The notes under the pieces: generated by a model
What the model was told of the DNA's origin: nothing
Seen by the model: the letters and a program-made list of their open reading frames with translations, nothing else
Database searches by the model: none
Made by a program: the position numbers and the translations under genes
Assembly (NCBI GenBank): GCA_003184365.1
Contig: NKYR01000038.1
Coordinates: forward strand, 248,001 to 312,000
Reading direction: 5' to 3'
DNA: 64,000 bases
Source of the DNA: Evernia prunastri
Taxonomy: Eukaryota; Ascomycota; Lecanoromycetes; Lecanorales; Parmeliaceae
Part shown: in pieces, positions 1 to 11,109 of the stretch
Layout of the letters: each line of letters opens with the position of its first letter
How positions within the stretch are numbered: position 1 is the first letter of the stretch

Positions 1-285
1 AAATGGTCGCCATATATGCAAGACTATTATATGCTGTAACATTGGCTGTTATATTTGCTCTCTTCTGAGATCACTGGAAGCCTTCTGCTTCAGCCATTGC
101 TTAAGCCATGATGCGCTGCCATCCCCGTTCGGCTCTTGTGATGCCGATAACTCCGTGAGCTTGCTTGCCACCGTGCGCCTAGATCACTCCAGGCGACTTC
201 GATAGCAGTTGTAGCTCATGTGTGTTGACTACCTCCAAAATAGTAACATCCCCCATGAGTTTCAGAAACGTGATCGATCGAGGCG

Positions 286-2059
286 TCAGCGGAGCAATTC
301 CGGATGTCTCGAGTCGGACGACCCTTCTACTGCATAGATGCTGTCGTCAGTCAGATAGTCGTCGATGTTGACTCTCTTGTAGAATGAGATGTGGCCAAAT
401 TCCTGTGGAATGAATCAGCAAAATGGCATGTCCCGCTGGTCAAGGACAAGCTCGACTCACCTCCCAGTATTGTGCCAGAGAGTCATGAGAGATCATAATC
501 AACTGGGATGGTATGAATCTATCATGCCGGTACCCCATTCCCGCAATGTGACCCCAACTTCGGACCGTTCTAGCTCCAACGAACATTTGCTCGTTGGCTA
601 CACGTACTAGTCCATCTGGTCCGATATCCTCCGCGATCCAGGTGTACTCTCCTCTACGAACGTTGATGTCACCCGTCAATTTGATGGCCTCCAGTCTACC
701 TGATGGAGCGTCGGTAAATGAGTCTGGAGCGTCTGAAGCAGCCGGGTCATCACTTCCTGGGGCTTCTTTGTCATAAGGATTCGCGCAATCTTCCTTTGGT
801 TGCCATGTAGATGGGCCTGCAGCCTCACCAACGAGGTCAGGCAGAAATCTCGGGTCCTCTGTAGCGTCCGCTGTACGCGGAATACGAGCCGAGTCTTGCA
901 GCCCCGTGTTAGCGTCAGCCATGCTCATACACATACCAGACGGTAGGGATCCTGTCGATGACGTCATAGACAGCGCCAAGGGCGAAGTAATGTCACGCTG
1001 CAATACAAGTAGGAACTCGCAGCCGTGACCTGAGTAGTCTCCAACCCAGAGTCCCTGCCACGGCTTTTTCTTGGTAGGCATATAAGACTCCTCTAGCAGC
1101 GTACTGAAAGTCATGACTTCCTCCCCTATCCGGACTGCATTCAAAGGCTGCACCAAATTCGCGAATTCCAGCCACTTTCGTATCCTAAAGGTCCGATCAC
1201 TCATTTGGTCCATTGTATGAGGTCGATGTTCCTCTGTCCGAAACCTGCTTGCAGACTCATTGCGTACTCGCTGTTTCGCAGGAATGATGGCAGGTGGCCA
1301 AAGGGCCATGGCGGCAGTTTGTAGTGCTTTGGCGATCGGGCGGCATAGAGATATCATTGAGCAAATGCCGTGCATTGTCCCCGTCTGCATGGGAACTTCC
1401 TTCCGCAACCGGTTGTCGCCGCAACGGTTCTCTTGCTTGTAGCCAAGCTTGATCACCGGATCATCAAGCCACAGCCTGACCTTAGGATTGAAGGTGTGGA
1501 TAATGACCTCGGGATTGTAAGCCCACCTCTCATACGTAGAAGGCCCATGCTCTGCAATAAGTCGAAAAGCCTCGATGCAACCATTCTGGGCATTGTAGCG
1601 CGCCAATATCAATAGCCCGTTGTTTGGGACATCGGCGAACCATATCTTGTTCTTGACCAAGAACCAGTAGGGATGATGGGCAATGAAAAGATCTCTCCAG
1701 CTTCTTGCTGGCGATGGAGACTTGAGACCGGTAGAACGAGGTACGTTATTACGAACGCATGACATCCACAGTAGGTCATGGTGGGCGTGGGATCGTAGGA
1801 GACGGCAAGTGCGTGACAAGGTCACGAGGGAAGCGGGAGGCAGTAAGGCGAAGATTTGATTGATGATCTCAGCAGGTAGAGTCTCGAGGCTTGAGGCTGT
1901 CAAAGGCATCGAATCGGGAGGATGGGAGTGCACTAGTTTGACTGCTTCGGCTGTGGCGGTGGTTTTTTCGACAGCGGGACGAGAGAGAGTGGACGATAAA
2001 GAAGTCGAAGGGGACTTGAGGAGATCAATGATTCTCTCCATCTTCTTATGATTGCTCAA
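286..2059 (-). CDS. F-box protein, two exons
   Basis: Likely substrate-recognition subunit of an SCF ubiquitin ligase. Exon 1 is 2059-461 and exon 2 is 402-286. The 58-nt intron has donor GTGAGT after a Gag codon and acceptor TTCCACAG, phase 0. Splicing adds 38 residues beginning EFGHISFYKRVNIDDYL, a typical end for this fungal F-box group; without it the frame stops at once. The F-box lies at about residues 58-100 (LETLPAEIINQIFALLPPAS...). A later segment with GLWVGDYSGHGCEF resembles the FBXO31-like region that follows many fungal F-boxes. The total is about 571 aa. The F-box assignment is firm; the substrate is unknown. Confidence 0.9.
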
Positions 2060-3007
2060 TGAGCAGGCGACAAGTTAAGTTGAGTCCAACATTCCGAGTC
2101 TGGTGGGTGAGCTGGCAATTATGACGATAGTCGAAGTCTTCTTTCTCGCTAATCCGTTCTAGCGCAATCGTCGACGAGGCCACACCTGCGAGTCTCTTGC
2201 AGCAAATTGCCCTCGCCCAATACTCGCTACATATGTAGACTGCATGGCGTTCATGGTAGGTAGTGATAGTGATGCTCGGATGGATGTGAATGACGAGATT
2301 TTGGCGGGAGAGATGCGATTCTAGGAAGGTGGCATGCGACCAAGACTTGGCAGCATACTAAATGATGATGGAGTATCTACTAAATTACATTACTGTATGA
2401 CAGAAACATAAGGTATCTGGTGTACCTAGGTACTTTAGTCTAAAGCAGTAGGTCCCTACTTCATTGACTCCCAATCACCCATTCATAAGAAACATGATAC
2501 GAGATGTAGAGATCCTAGATCCTCCTTCTACAACGAGACAAGCAGCCAGGAAGAAACAAAAAAAATTTAACTTAATCCATCAAAGTACCTACCTACCTAC
2601 CTTACTTTATAGGCCTAAGTTACTCTGACCTGTATCGTCATCAGCCAATGATACCTGCCTAAAAATTACAGCTAAAAGCAACTAAGAGAACAGCTACAGT
2701 AGCTTACCCCAGCACTAGTAATTGAGGTTCAAGTCACGAGATCCAATCATTATACGCGCCAAGACTGTCTCCCAGACGCGCCGTTATCGAGCCTTATAGG
2801 GCTTAGGCTTTGTTTACAAAACATCCTTCTATGACTGCAGCCTACCAAGATTTCGAGTTCCATCTCCGTCATTCCTTTGTTTACTACAGCGGTTTCCCTT
2901 GTTGACACTTGCTCAACACGCGATCCTTTTCCTCAAGTTCATGTGTTTTTTCTTTCCCTTTCTTCCTTCCTACATCTCCAGGGTCAACGCTCAATAGCCG
3001 CTTCGCA
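2060..3007. other. Divergent intergenic/promoter region
   Basis: The region separates two divergently transcribed genes and should hold both promoters. It contains short CTAC/CTAC-type runs near 2588-2605 and an A-rich run near 2559-2567. The last 130 bases before the next start are CT-rich, as is common upstream of fungal starts. I see no gene. Confidence 0.5.
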
Positions 3008-5011
3008 ATGGCAACCAACACTCTTCAACGCGAAGTGGTGGACATCACAGATGACAGACCTCTAGCTGTTCGTCGAAAGCGACGCATCAGTACTGGACTT
3101 GCCGATCCGGTAGACGTACCAAAGGTAGAGCCAACCGTCGAAGTCGAGGAGAACGCTCGAGAGCCTCCCAAGACGCCCACCAAGCCCAAAAAGCGGGTGC
3201 GCTTTTCGGACCCAGGTCCCGATCCTTCAATGCCATCTTCATCAACCGGACTGACCCCATACCTTAAGCGAACGTCGTTCACACCACGGGCTCAGGGAAC
3301 CTCCACGCCACGGCTTCTGGCCGCCGGCACAAGGCGTCTGTCGCTTCCCGTACAGCTATCGACGTCACTGCCATCGCCATCGTTGTCACCGTCGCCAAGC
3401 TCATTTTCTGGGGAGTTCCAATTCGCTCCCTTGCGTCAAGTGCTTGATGACCGTCTGAAGCGGCGCCTAAGGCGAAACAACCTGAGTGGTGAGATCAACG
3501 ACATAGATGACGAGAAGAAATTGAAAATGAAGTTGAAGCAAGAGATACAAAATCTCAAAGATGAGCTAGAAGTGGCCAAACAGTTTGGCAAAGAACACAG
3601 CGATGGATTGGATGAGGGAACAGCCAGTGCTGAGAGGATCCGAGAATTGGAGCAGCAACTGGAGGAGCTGAGGAGAGAGACTCGCGAGCGATCAACAGCT
3701 GCTGAAGCTGCCGCTGGGAGTGAAAACCTGCAGGACACCACGTCCTCGCCTGTGGACATCTTTGTTGACAACGTAGATGAAGATTTTGTTGCACCAGACT
3801 TCGACAACAATGGGGCTCTTCGAGACCGGACTCCTGTCGGGATCCTGCAGCCTGTCGACGAAGCAGCAACTCAGGTCGCACTACCTTCGCCTGCTCACAC
3901 CGAGACATTCCGCTCTGCCCGGATTTCATTGGAATACCTCTTCCCAGGAGAGATTGCGCTTGGCCTCGTTCCAGAGGACCCCAAACCCTTGCTCGACGTC
4001 ATGCTCGATCGCATGCGAACCCTCAAAGCTCAAGCATTTGTTGCAGAAGGATCATTGAGAGCTACCGAAGTTCAAGAATCAAATTTGCGGAACCAATTTA
4101 ATGCAGTGCTTGCACAACTGGATCGTGCACGTGTCTACGCCGAGGACTTGAGTAAGCGTCACTCAAACGAAAAAGCTAGAGCCGACAATGCGCAAGCGAG
4201 AGTGAGCATGCTGGAAACAAGCCTCCAAAACACGTCGAGCAAGGCCACGGACTTGGCAAGGGATGTTGACGAGAAAGAACGCTCCGTTGCAAAGCTTCAG
4301 GATGCGCTTGAATCTTACAGAATCGAAGTTGGCAATCTTGAAATGGTCATCACCAGGACCGAAGGCGAACATAACACAGCCATCTCTCAGCTGCGCTCTG
4401 AAATGGATGAAGCTGTTGCAGATCTTGAGTGTCACGTTGCCGCAGAGACTAGGGGAAGACGTGAAGCTGAGCAGGAGGTGCAGGACATGGATGTGAAAAT
4501 CAAAGAACTCAAGGTTCGCGAACAAGAGCTTCAGGCCGCGGTCAATGAGAAACAAGAAGTGATTCGACAGACTGAGGCAGTCTTTGTTGAAGAGAGGACT
4601 GGAAGAGAGCGGGAAGTCGGCGGTCTGAATGTGACGATCGGGCAATTAAGCACTGACCTTTCGGAATCCAAGGCTAAGATCGCGGCCGCCGAGGAGAAAC
4701 AACAACTGTTGATGAGGAAGTTACAAGAAGAGCGTGACGCAGGTTTACGCGCTGTCGAAGCCGTGCAGGCTGAGCTTGCAAATTGCACCGAGAAAGCCGA
4801 AGGAGTCAAGATGGCTCATGTGAACGATGTGCAGAGAAGGGGCGCGGAGGTGACCGAGCACAAAGGTCTCCTCACCCCTGTGAGTGTGACGAGATTCAGA
4901 GATGTGGAGGGCTATGTGGAATTCAGACGTGGCAAGAAGGGAAAGCGACCTGACAGTGGAATTGGAGTTCTGGAGGAGGACGAGGATGAGGATATGGCTG
5001 ACGATATGTAA
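3008..5011 (+). CDS. Coiled-coil protein of unknown function
   Basis: An uninterrupted frame encodes 667 aa from the ATG at 3008. An in-frame ATG lies upstream at 2909, but its leader is unconserved-looking Ser/Phe-rich sequence, so I prefer MATNTLQREVVDITDD as the start. Residues 1-150 are disordered and Pro/Ser/Arg-rich with several SP/TP sites. Residues about 165-230 and 330-600 are strongly heptad-like, rich in E, K, L, Q and A, and predict long coiled coils. A short conserved-looking segment (SLEYLFPGEIALGLVPEDPK) sits between them. The C-terminus ends in an acidic tail. This suggests a structural or scaffold protein, but I recognise no named family. Confidence 0.8.
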   Translation: MATNTLQREVVDITDDRPLAVRRKRRISTGLADPVDVPKVEPTVEVEENAREPPKTPTKPKKRVRFSDPGPDPSMPSSSTGLTPYLKRTSFTPRAQGTSTPRLLAAGTRRLSLPVQLSTSLPSPSLSPSPSSFSGEFQFAPLRQVLDDRLKRRLRRNNLSGEINDIDDEKKLKMKLKQEIQNLKDELEVAKQFGKEHSDGLDEGTASAERIRELEQQLEELRRETRERSTAAEAAAGSENLQDTTSSPVDIFVDNVDEDFVAPDFDNNGALRDRTPVGILQPVDEAATQVALPSPAHTETFRSARISLEYLFPGEIALGLVPEDPKPLLDVMLDRMRTLKAQAFVAEGSLRATEVQESNLRNQFNAVLAQLDRARVYAEDLSKRHSNEKARADNAQARVSMLETSLQNTSSKATDLARDVDEKERSVAKLQDALESYRIEVGNLEMVITRTEGEHNTAISQLRSEMDEAVADLECHVAAETRGRREAEQEVQDMDVKIKELKVREQELQAAVNEKQEVIRQTEAVFVEERTGREREVGGLNVTIGQLSTDLSESKAKIAAAEEKQQLLMRKLQEERDAGLRAVEAVQAELANCTEKAEGVKMAHVNDVQRRGAEVTEHKGLLTPVSVTRFRDVEGYVEFRRGKKGKRPDSGIGVLEEDEDEDMADDM

Positions 5012-5564
5012 ACTTGCAAGCGAGCGGTAATAATATGGCAGATCTGGCTTTCTGTATATTGTACACACCTTTCTCAGCTCATAGCATAATTTGTCCACTC
5101 ACTAATGGTTCGCGATCATGAAGATTGAACATTGTTGCCTCTGTTGTTGTGCAAGAGGTGAAATTGATGCCAGAAGTTCAAGGCATCACGTTCCTTCTTC
5201 GTAAGGCTGAGACAATGGCGTGTGCCAAGACTATTCGTGACCCGATCTCTGGCCGCGCCAGATAATCTAAGATAAAGTAGGTACCTTATCCATACCTAAG
5301 TAGGGTATGTATGTAGAGTACGTCTCTGCGAGAATCGATCTTATATGAGACGGAATCCTTGAGATGTCACATGAGGTATCAAACACAACTCTCCTCACAT
5401 CCGTCCGAATAAATTAGCCATTAAGTAACAGCCGGGATCTGTGCGGGCGAATAAAAGATATGAGATGGCCACGACAACTTCTGTGTTCGATTGCTCTACG
5501 AATAAATCGATGTTTTTACGTTGAGTCACCCTCACAAGCTTCCCGCCCGTCTATCTCTTCAATT
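5012..5564. other. Convergent intergenic region
   Basis: This lies between two convergent genes and should contain both 3' untranslated regions. An AATAAA-like motif occurs near 5408 and AATAAAAG near 5450. I see no gene in it. Confidence 0.4.
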
Positions 5565-7184
5565 CTAGAGCTCCGAATGTCCACCGTCCGATATCCAGCC
5601 CTTGAATCCCCCCAACCACCGCCTCACCGTCCTGATCTCCCACAAATGCGCCTGCTCGATGAACTGCGGCTCCGCGTCGAGATCGAGAATGCCGTAGCTG
5701 TCCCAGTGGTGGCCCGCGCCGGCGATCAGGTACTCGGGGTGCAGGTCGGTGGAGTAGCGGGCCGGGGCGTCGTTGGAGTGGTAGCAGACGTCGAGCCAGA
5801 CGTCGACGTTGCCGTCGATGAAGGCCAGACGGTCCGCGGAGAAGTCGAAGTCGCCGTAGTGGTTGTAGTACGTCAGGTTGGGCGTACTGGGGATGGAGTT
5901 GAACGTGCCCGTCGGAAAGGCCCATTCGCACCATTGTTGCGTGTAGTTGACCTGGAGGACGCGGGAGATCAGTGAAGGTCCGGTGGCGGGCGCCACCTGA
6001 TAGGCCCCCTGTTCGGTGCAGGTGCTGTAAAGGTAGCTGCGCGTTGCGGAGTTGGTTATCTCGGCGTAGAAGGTCTGATTCTGGGTGCCAAAGCAAGATG
6101 TGCTGTCGATCGGGACACCGTCACAGAGTGGGAGCAGTGTCTGTTTCACGTACTGAGCGTAATTGCCAAGGTTGATCCACGCTTCGCCATTACTGTACTT
6201 ACTGAGCACAGTGTCGACCGCTGTAATATTTTCGGGGGCATCCAGGTTAGTGACGTTAGAGCAGAAGTGGAAGAAATCTTGGGAACCATATGTCGAGTCC
6301 CAATTGAGCTCTTGCCACGTATTGGTTGGGTAATTCATTGGCCCACCGAGTGGGAAAGCAATTGTCATTGCGAAATCTCGGTTGTCAATCAAGTCCTCCA
6401 GCCCGAAGATGGCCTTGAATTCATTGATCGCTTCGGTGTTGTTTGCAGCAACAAGTGCATCGAATTTATCGATGATGTTGTTGATACTTGTGACGCAGTC
6501 TTGAGGAGCGAACTTCTGGATTGGAGCGTACCACTCAGGATAGGCGAGCACCGCATGGATGACGGCGCTACTAGCAATGCCGCCATATAGCAAGCCTCCG
6601 TATTGCTTGACCGAGAACGCAGTCTGGGCTCCTGCCAGACTTCCTCCGTACAATATCCATGGAGTATCGGGTGCCGATAAATTGCCTTCGATGCCCGGGA
6701 AGGTTGCATGAGTGGCGAAGTATGCATTGTCCGCAATTGTTTGCTCGGTAGTCAAGTAGGCTAGCTGGTCTGTAGTCGATGTGTTGTAAGGAAACGATTC
6801 TCCATAGTATCGATTCTCTAGGATGACGCCCAATCCGTTGGTTGCATTCATTAAAATCTGAATGATCCCGGTCTCCAAGTTCGAGAACCTGCTCGGCCCA
6901 GTCGTTTCACCGCCTATATACAGATATATTGGACCACCAGGTTTATAGTACGTTGAGTCGAAATAATATCGCTGAGAGAAGGTCGCATTTGTATGCGGGG
7001 CATAACGTGGGCTATTTGGGAAATGGTCAATTGGCATATCAATCGTATGCGCTGGGTACTGTGAGGCGTCCTGTCTGCGCTCCAGCGAGGGCTCCATATG
7101 TTTTGAAGCTATTAGGTGTCCTGGAGGCATTGCACAAGTCAATGGCAAGACCCCGAGGCCAGTGAGCATTTTGGGGAGCTTCAT
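5565..7184 (-). CDS. Serine carboxypeptidase S28 family protein
   Basis: Secreted serine peptidase of family S28 (Pro-X carboxypeptidase/DPP-II type), which cleaves near proline and is common in saprotrophic fungi. Starting at MKLPKM gives 539 aa with a hydrophobic signal-like N-terminus; eight more residues are possible from 7208. Conserved features are YYKPGGPIYLYIGGE near residues 78-93, ENRYYGES near 123, and the nucleophile motif YGGSLAGAQ with Ser at about 182. The acid and base sit in the C-terminal part: GNVDVWLD and GAGHHWDSYG. Several N-x-S/T sites fit a secreted protein. No intron is needed. Plus-strand frames across this gene are antisense shadows. Confidence 0.93.
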   Translation of the reverse strand: MKLPKMLTGLGVLPLTCAMPPGHLIASKHMEPSLERRQDASQYPAHTIDMPIDHFPNSPRYAPHTNATFSQRYYFDSTYYKPGGPIYLYIGGETTGPSRFSNLETGIIQILMNATNGLGVILENRYYGESFPYNTSTTDQLAYLTTEQTIADNAYFATHATFPGIEGNLSAPDTPWILYGGSLAGAQTAFSVKQYGGLLYGGIASSAVIHAVLAYPEWYAPIQKFAPQDCVTSINNIIDKFDALVAANNTEAINEFKAIFGLEDLIDNRDFAMTIAFPLGGPMNYPTNTWQELNWDSTYGSQDFFHFCSNVTNLDAPENITAVDTVLSKYSNGEAWINLGNYAQYVKQTLLPLCDGVPIDSTSCFGTQNQTFYAEITNSATRSYLYSTCTEQGAYQVAPATGPSLISRVLQVNYTQQWCEWAFPTGTFNSIPSTPNLTYYNHYGDFDFSADRLAFIDGNVDVWLDVCYHSNDAPARYSTDLHPEYLIAGAGHHWDSYGILDLDAEPQFIEQAHLWEIRTVRRWLGGFKGWISDGGHSEL

Positions 7185-7867
7185 TTGACAAGCAGTAAGG
7201 AATGGCAAGATAGAAGCATCTACAACACAAAGGTCTCTTTATTTTTATTGAATAGAAAATTTAGATACGAGAGATTTATAGGTACTGGACGCAGGGACGC
7301 TGGAGGTTGAATATCCTGTCGGAGACATGATTGCGTGATAAACTGTTGTACGAGTACCTCACCGCCAGAGCTGGGAGGGGTCTTCTTTCTCACCTACCTG
7401 ATTGGGAATATTGCCCGAGACGTCCTAGCGTGAGGGGGTTGTCCTGAGCAAAAATTGGAGGCATGCCAGTCCCGCAGGACATGACACGACGAATCAGTTT
7501 ACAGAGGTCGAGGTAACCTTACCTAGATGGTAAGATGCGCACAGTGGATCCATTTCGCACCCACAACGCTTTCGCAATAGAAAGTAACTGTAACTGCGTG
7601 TGAATAAGTGGAATTTGGTTGGGCCATAGCCATCCTAGTCACAATACACTGATGACATCTAGAGTATACAACATATGGGCCAAAGAAAGATCTGTCTGTA
7701 CTTCTCTAGTAGAATAATGGCTGGACTAAGATCGCGTAACAAGGCTAGGTAGTCTTCGTAGGATTTGGGTATTTGATCTTGGCTGAAGATGTTGGGAGGC
7801 GAGTCTGCGACGGAGATAGCTTGATTATCTATAACATATATTGTGTTTCTATAAATCTTATTGTATG
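7185..7867. other. Intergenic region upstream of the peptidase gene
   Basis: This is probable promoter sequence for the minus-strand peptidase gene. Short frames on both strands look random. I see no gene before the tRNA. Confidence 0.4.
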
Positions 7868-7938
7868 GTATCGATGGTTGAATGGTACAATTAGCGTTTG
7901 CCATATGCTAGGTCCGGGTTCGATTCCCGGTCGATACA
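7868..7938 (+). tRNA. tRNA-Gly (anticodon GCC)
   Basis: A 71-nt intronless cloverleaf. The acceptor stem GTATCGA pairs perfectly with TCGATAC at 7931-7937, followed by discriminator A. The D stem is GTTG/CAAT around AATGGTA. The anticodon stem AGCGT/ATGCT closes loop TTGCCAT, giving GCC at 7900-7902. The T arm is CCGGG-TTCGATT-CCCGG. A run of at least nine T residues follows from about 7946 and would terminate RNA polymerase III. The A-box-like TGGTTGAATGG and B-box-like GGTTCGATTCC are present. Confidence 0.95.
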
Positions 7939-7943
7939 TCTCA

Positions 7944-7956
7944 ATTTTTTTTTTTC
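7944..7956 (+). terminator. Oligo-T Pol III terminator of tRNA-Gly
   Basis: An uninterrupted T run starts about eight bases after the tRNA 3' end, as expected for RNA polymerase III termination. Confidence 0.8.
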
Positions 7957-8467
7957 GATTTTTCGCAGGGGCATCTGTGAATTGTAATTGAGGTCACAGA
8001 ATTGGCGCATGCATTTTTGTTTATTTACTTAGGTATCCATTACTCTCTACTATGAATGGGATAAGAGAAGTATCGCACTAACCTGTGCCGAGTCGGTACC
8101 GGGGCGTAGATATTCCGCCCTGGGCCCGACGCATTCCGTACAAGTACAATTTGCCCGTACTAGTACTTTACGTAGAGGAACAATGCCTAATATTCCCAAA
8201 AAGTTCTAACTCGGATCCTCGAAACACTCAAAAGAACTCCGCTGCATTCTCCCTCCAGATTTTACCCTCTTTCAAATCCAGCAATCGAGCAGTCCCCCAT
8301 CCTCACCAGCGAACCCATTGAAACTTTCCGTCCAGAGACCAAGAAAATCACCCAGCAACCACGCCCCCCCTCTCCTGCGCACACCCCACCCCATCCAGGC
8401 CTCGTGCCAAAATCCACCCCATAACCCAACCCCACCTGCCCGCCACCTCCGAGATCACCAAGCAACA

Positions 8468-9115
8468 ATGTCCCTCGTCCACCTCGCCCACGCCTGCTCC
8501 CACCTGCAAAACGCCTCCAAAGCGCGCCTCGGACTGACCTCCCTGCCCTCGACGACCCAGCTGCACACGCTCCTGCTCCAGCTGCAGAAATGCGGCTACG
8601 TGAACACGGTCGTGGTCGGCGGGCCGACGCCGCCGCCGCCGAGCGCGCTGGCGCCGACGATGAGCGCGAACCCGGAGGCGAGAAAGGAGATGGGAGGGGG
8701 CCATGTTGCGTTTTGGGGGAAGGGGAATGGGGGGCGGGAAGGAGGAGGAAGGGTGGAGGGGGAGGATGGGGAGGATGGGGGGTTGGAAAGTGCGGGCGGG
8801 GGTGATGTGGTGGAGCCGATCACGCAGGAGAATGTGGCGTCGCGGCGGCTGTGGGTGGGGTTGAAATACTACAACAGCCGGCCGGTGCTGGAGAAGATGC
8901 GGTTAGTGTCGAAACCTACGCGGCGGGTGTGGATGTCTGTTGGGGATATAGGAGGATTGGTGAGGGGGGAACGGAGGGGGTACGTGAATGGTCTGAGGGG
9001 CATAGGTGAGAGTATGTTTGTGACGACGGATCGGGGGATACTGGAGGCGAGGGAGTGTGTGGAGAGGAGGATCGGGGGGATGTTACTTTGTCGGGTTAAT
9101 CCTGTCTCATGGTGA
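8468..9115 (+). CDS. Mitochondrial small-subunit ribosomal protein uS8m
   Basis: Component of the mitochondrial 37S small ribosomal subunit. The start at 8468 gives 215 aa beginning MSLVHLAHACSHLQNASKAR, the usual N-terminus of fungal uS8m. An upstream in-frame ATG at 8318 gives only a His/Pro-rich leader. Residues about 20-50 hold the S8 fold start (LLQLQKCGYVNTV). The C-terminal half has RRLWVGLKYYNSRPVLEKMRLVSKP and ends GGMLLCRVNPVSW. Between the two halves, about residues 60-120, lies a G/E-rich low-complexity insertion in very GC-rich DNA that is typical of fungal mitochondrial S8 but varies between species. Confidence 0.9.
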   Translation: MSLVHLAHACSHLQNASKARLGLTSLPSTTQLHTLLLQLQKCGYVNTVVVGGPTPPPPSALAPTMSANPEARKEMGGGHVAFWGKGNGGREGGGRVEGEDGEDGGLESAGGGDVVEPITQENVASRRLWVGLKYYNSRPVLEKMRLVSKPTRRVWMSVGDIGGLVRGERRGYVNGLRGIGESMFVTTDRGILEARECVERRIGGMLLCRVNPVSW

Positions 9116-9477
9116 GAAGGGTAAATAAAAGGGGCGGGAAATGAATTCGGAGAGTCAGTTGCCACCGTTGCCTGCGTTACGTTTCATGATGTCTCAAATC
9201 TCTTGACAGTGGAGTTCCATGAGTCTGCACTGGGGATCGCGGGCCGAAGACGCAACTGCAAAGCGTATATAACGGAGCTAGTTGATCAATGCATGAGAGC
9301 AAGCTTATTGATTCTACACACTGCCAGCTTTCAAAGCTAGCTACGCTCAAATAGGACGCTATTAAATGAACCGTGGTATAGAACTCCAAGCTCTCATTTG
9401 GTGCTTCCGAACCCCCAGAGTCTCAACGCGAATGCTAACGAGAGGACCAGACCGCCGGGATCAGCAACACATTCGGC

Positions 9478-11109
9478 TCATTGCGATGGGACTGGGGCAG
9501 GAGATGCTGGAGCAGCTTCGTCAATGCTTTTCTTGGCTTCGTTTGCGTTTGGAGCTTCGCTCGAATCATTCGGGGCTTGTACTGGAGTTGATGGTGCTGA
9601 CTCCGTTGGCTCCCCTTTCCCCTCGGCATTTTCGCTCCTCGCTTTCTCACTCGCATCACTTTTTCTCTTGGGCCTTACCCCACTAGTCTTCTTGGGTGGA
9701 GTTTTGGCTTCGACCTTTTCATGCGTTTTCTGGGATGAGCTCTGAGTTGGACGCATCATTCTGTCCAGGAAGCTCCCTTCTGGAGCCTTTGAGCTTGCAG
9801 TACTCAGCCGCGACTTTGGTGCCTTTTCTGCGGGCTTCGAACCGGCAGGCAGCGACGTACGAGCGGGCTTTGGCCGTAGAGATGTCGAACTCGGGGGAAC
9901 ACGGTCCCTAGATTTGGCTGTGGGGGGCGGTATTGCGTCGAGTCTAGCGGCAGATGCGGCGGTTGGTGCAGTAGCCGAGCCAGGTAGTCGGACTGGACGT
10001 GTTGGAGACCTTGGACGCGGTTTTGTGAATGACGGTGGTGATGTGGGGCCTGGTTTCTTCCCTGGCTTTGGTACGGGCTTTGACGCCGCTGTAGGAGCTC
10101 TTGGTGCCACAGATGGTCGGCTTGGTCTCTCAACAACTGTTTTCCTTGCATCCTTAGGAGCATCGTCCTTTGTCTCTTGCGAAAGGGCTGGCTTTGGTGG
10201 TGTTTGTTTGGGGAGCGGTTGCTCACTAGGCGTTGCTGCATTTTTGGGGGTAATGGGCGCAGGAAATGTAGACGTTTGAGGCTTGTTCTCAAACCTTTCC
10301 TTAGTCGAAGAGGCTGGCTGAGCAGCTGGGTTATTGCCAACGGTAGAAGGACGTGAAGCTATCTTGCTATTGGGCTGTCCCGCTTTCTGTGCCGGTGCCT
10401 CGTTTGGTTTTCCGTTAGTCATTGGAGTACTAGGGCTCTTGGCCTGTTGTTCCAAGGACTGCGTCGGCTCAGCAGCCGCTCCAGTTTCCCTGGGGCTCGG
10501 TGCAACGCCCTTCTTTGCATCCTGCTCAAACGGTGACCCCTTTAATATAGATCCCAATGGGGCTGCTTCCCCCCCCAGAGCCGCCCCACCGGAGACTGCA
10601 GCTGCTTCCTTTGGATCTGATGGTAACATAGCAGCAACGTTGTCTTCCGCAGTAGAATTTGGCTTGTCTGGATTGGCAACGGAAGAGTCAGCATTCCTTA
10701 TGCCTGAATTCTGCTGAGGTGTGCTGTCCTTTTTCGGAGAAGTCTTCGGTGCCGTTTGTTTGGGCGTGTTCGCCTTCTCTGTGGTAGACTTCTGAGGGGT
10801 CGAATCCATGCCATTGGTCTTCGTCTTCTCCAACGTCCCGTTCGGCGTAAAATCTTCTGCTCCGTCACCGTTTACTGCATCCACCTTATTGCCCAAACCT
10901 TCGTTTGCAACGAGGTCTCCCATTTGCCCACCAGGCTCGACGGAGAAAAAGCTCGTTCGAACTTTCGAGATAGGACGTGAGGTGTCACCGGTAACACTCA
11001 ATGGTGCAGCTGGGGAACGGCCGCGGGAAGGAGGCGAGGTGGACTCGTCCCTCTGTTCAAATTTTGCCCGCAAGGAAGCAACACCGCTTGGGGAAATCCC
11101 CGCTGACAT
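9478..11109 (-). CDS. Disordered Pro/Ser/Lys-rich protein, conserved N-terminal motif
   Basis: About 543 aa from MSAGISPSGVASLRAKFE; the frame runs further upstream to 11148. The sequence TTGCTTCAG just before this ATG looks like an intron acceptor, so a short 5' exon is possible. The N-terminus (LRAKFEQRDE, SPPSRGRSP, RPISKVRTSFFSVEP) resembles a short conserved block found in several disordered fungal proteins. The rest is low complexity, rich in P, S, T, A and K, with many SP/TP sites and lysine runs. No catalytic domain is visible. It may be a phosphorylated scaffold or cytoskeleton-associated protein; this is a guess from composition only. Confidence 0.75.
   Translation of the reverse strand: MSAGISPSGVASLRAKFEQRDESTSPPSRGRSPAAPLSVTGDTSRPISKVRTSFFSVEPGGQMGDLVANEGLGNKVDAVNGDGAEDFTPNGTLEKTKTNGMDSTPQKSTTEKANTPKQTAPKTSPKKDSTPQQNSGIRNADSSVANPDKPNSTAEDNVAAMLPSDPKEAAAVSGGAALGGEAAPLGSILKGSPFEQDAKKGVAPSPRETGAAAEPTQSLEQQAKSPSTPMTNGKPNEAPAQKAGQPNSKIASRPSTVGNNPAAQPASSTKERFENKPQTSTFPAPITPKNAATPSEQPLPKQTPPKPALSQETKDDAPKDARKTVVERPSRPSVAPRAPTAASKPVPKPGKKPGPTSPPSFTKPRPRSPTRPVRLPGSATAPTAASAARLDAIPPPTAKSRDRVPPSSTSLRPKPARTSLPAGSKPAEKAPKSRLSTASSKAPEGSFLDRMMRPTQSSSQKTHEKVEAKTPPKKTSGVRPKRKSDASEKARSENAEGKGEPTESAPSTPVQAPNDSSEAPNANEAKKSIDEAAPASPAPVPSQ

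Noticed and set aside
5460..6096. Open frames antisense to the S28 peptidase gene
   Set aside because: They mirror the GC-rich coding strand of a clearly conserved gene and carry no motif of their own.
8348..8823. Minus-strand and shifted frames over uS8m
   Set aside because: These are low-complexity G/C runs in the insertion region of uS8m and give only Arg/Pro/Gly runs.
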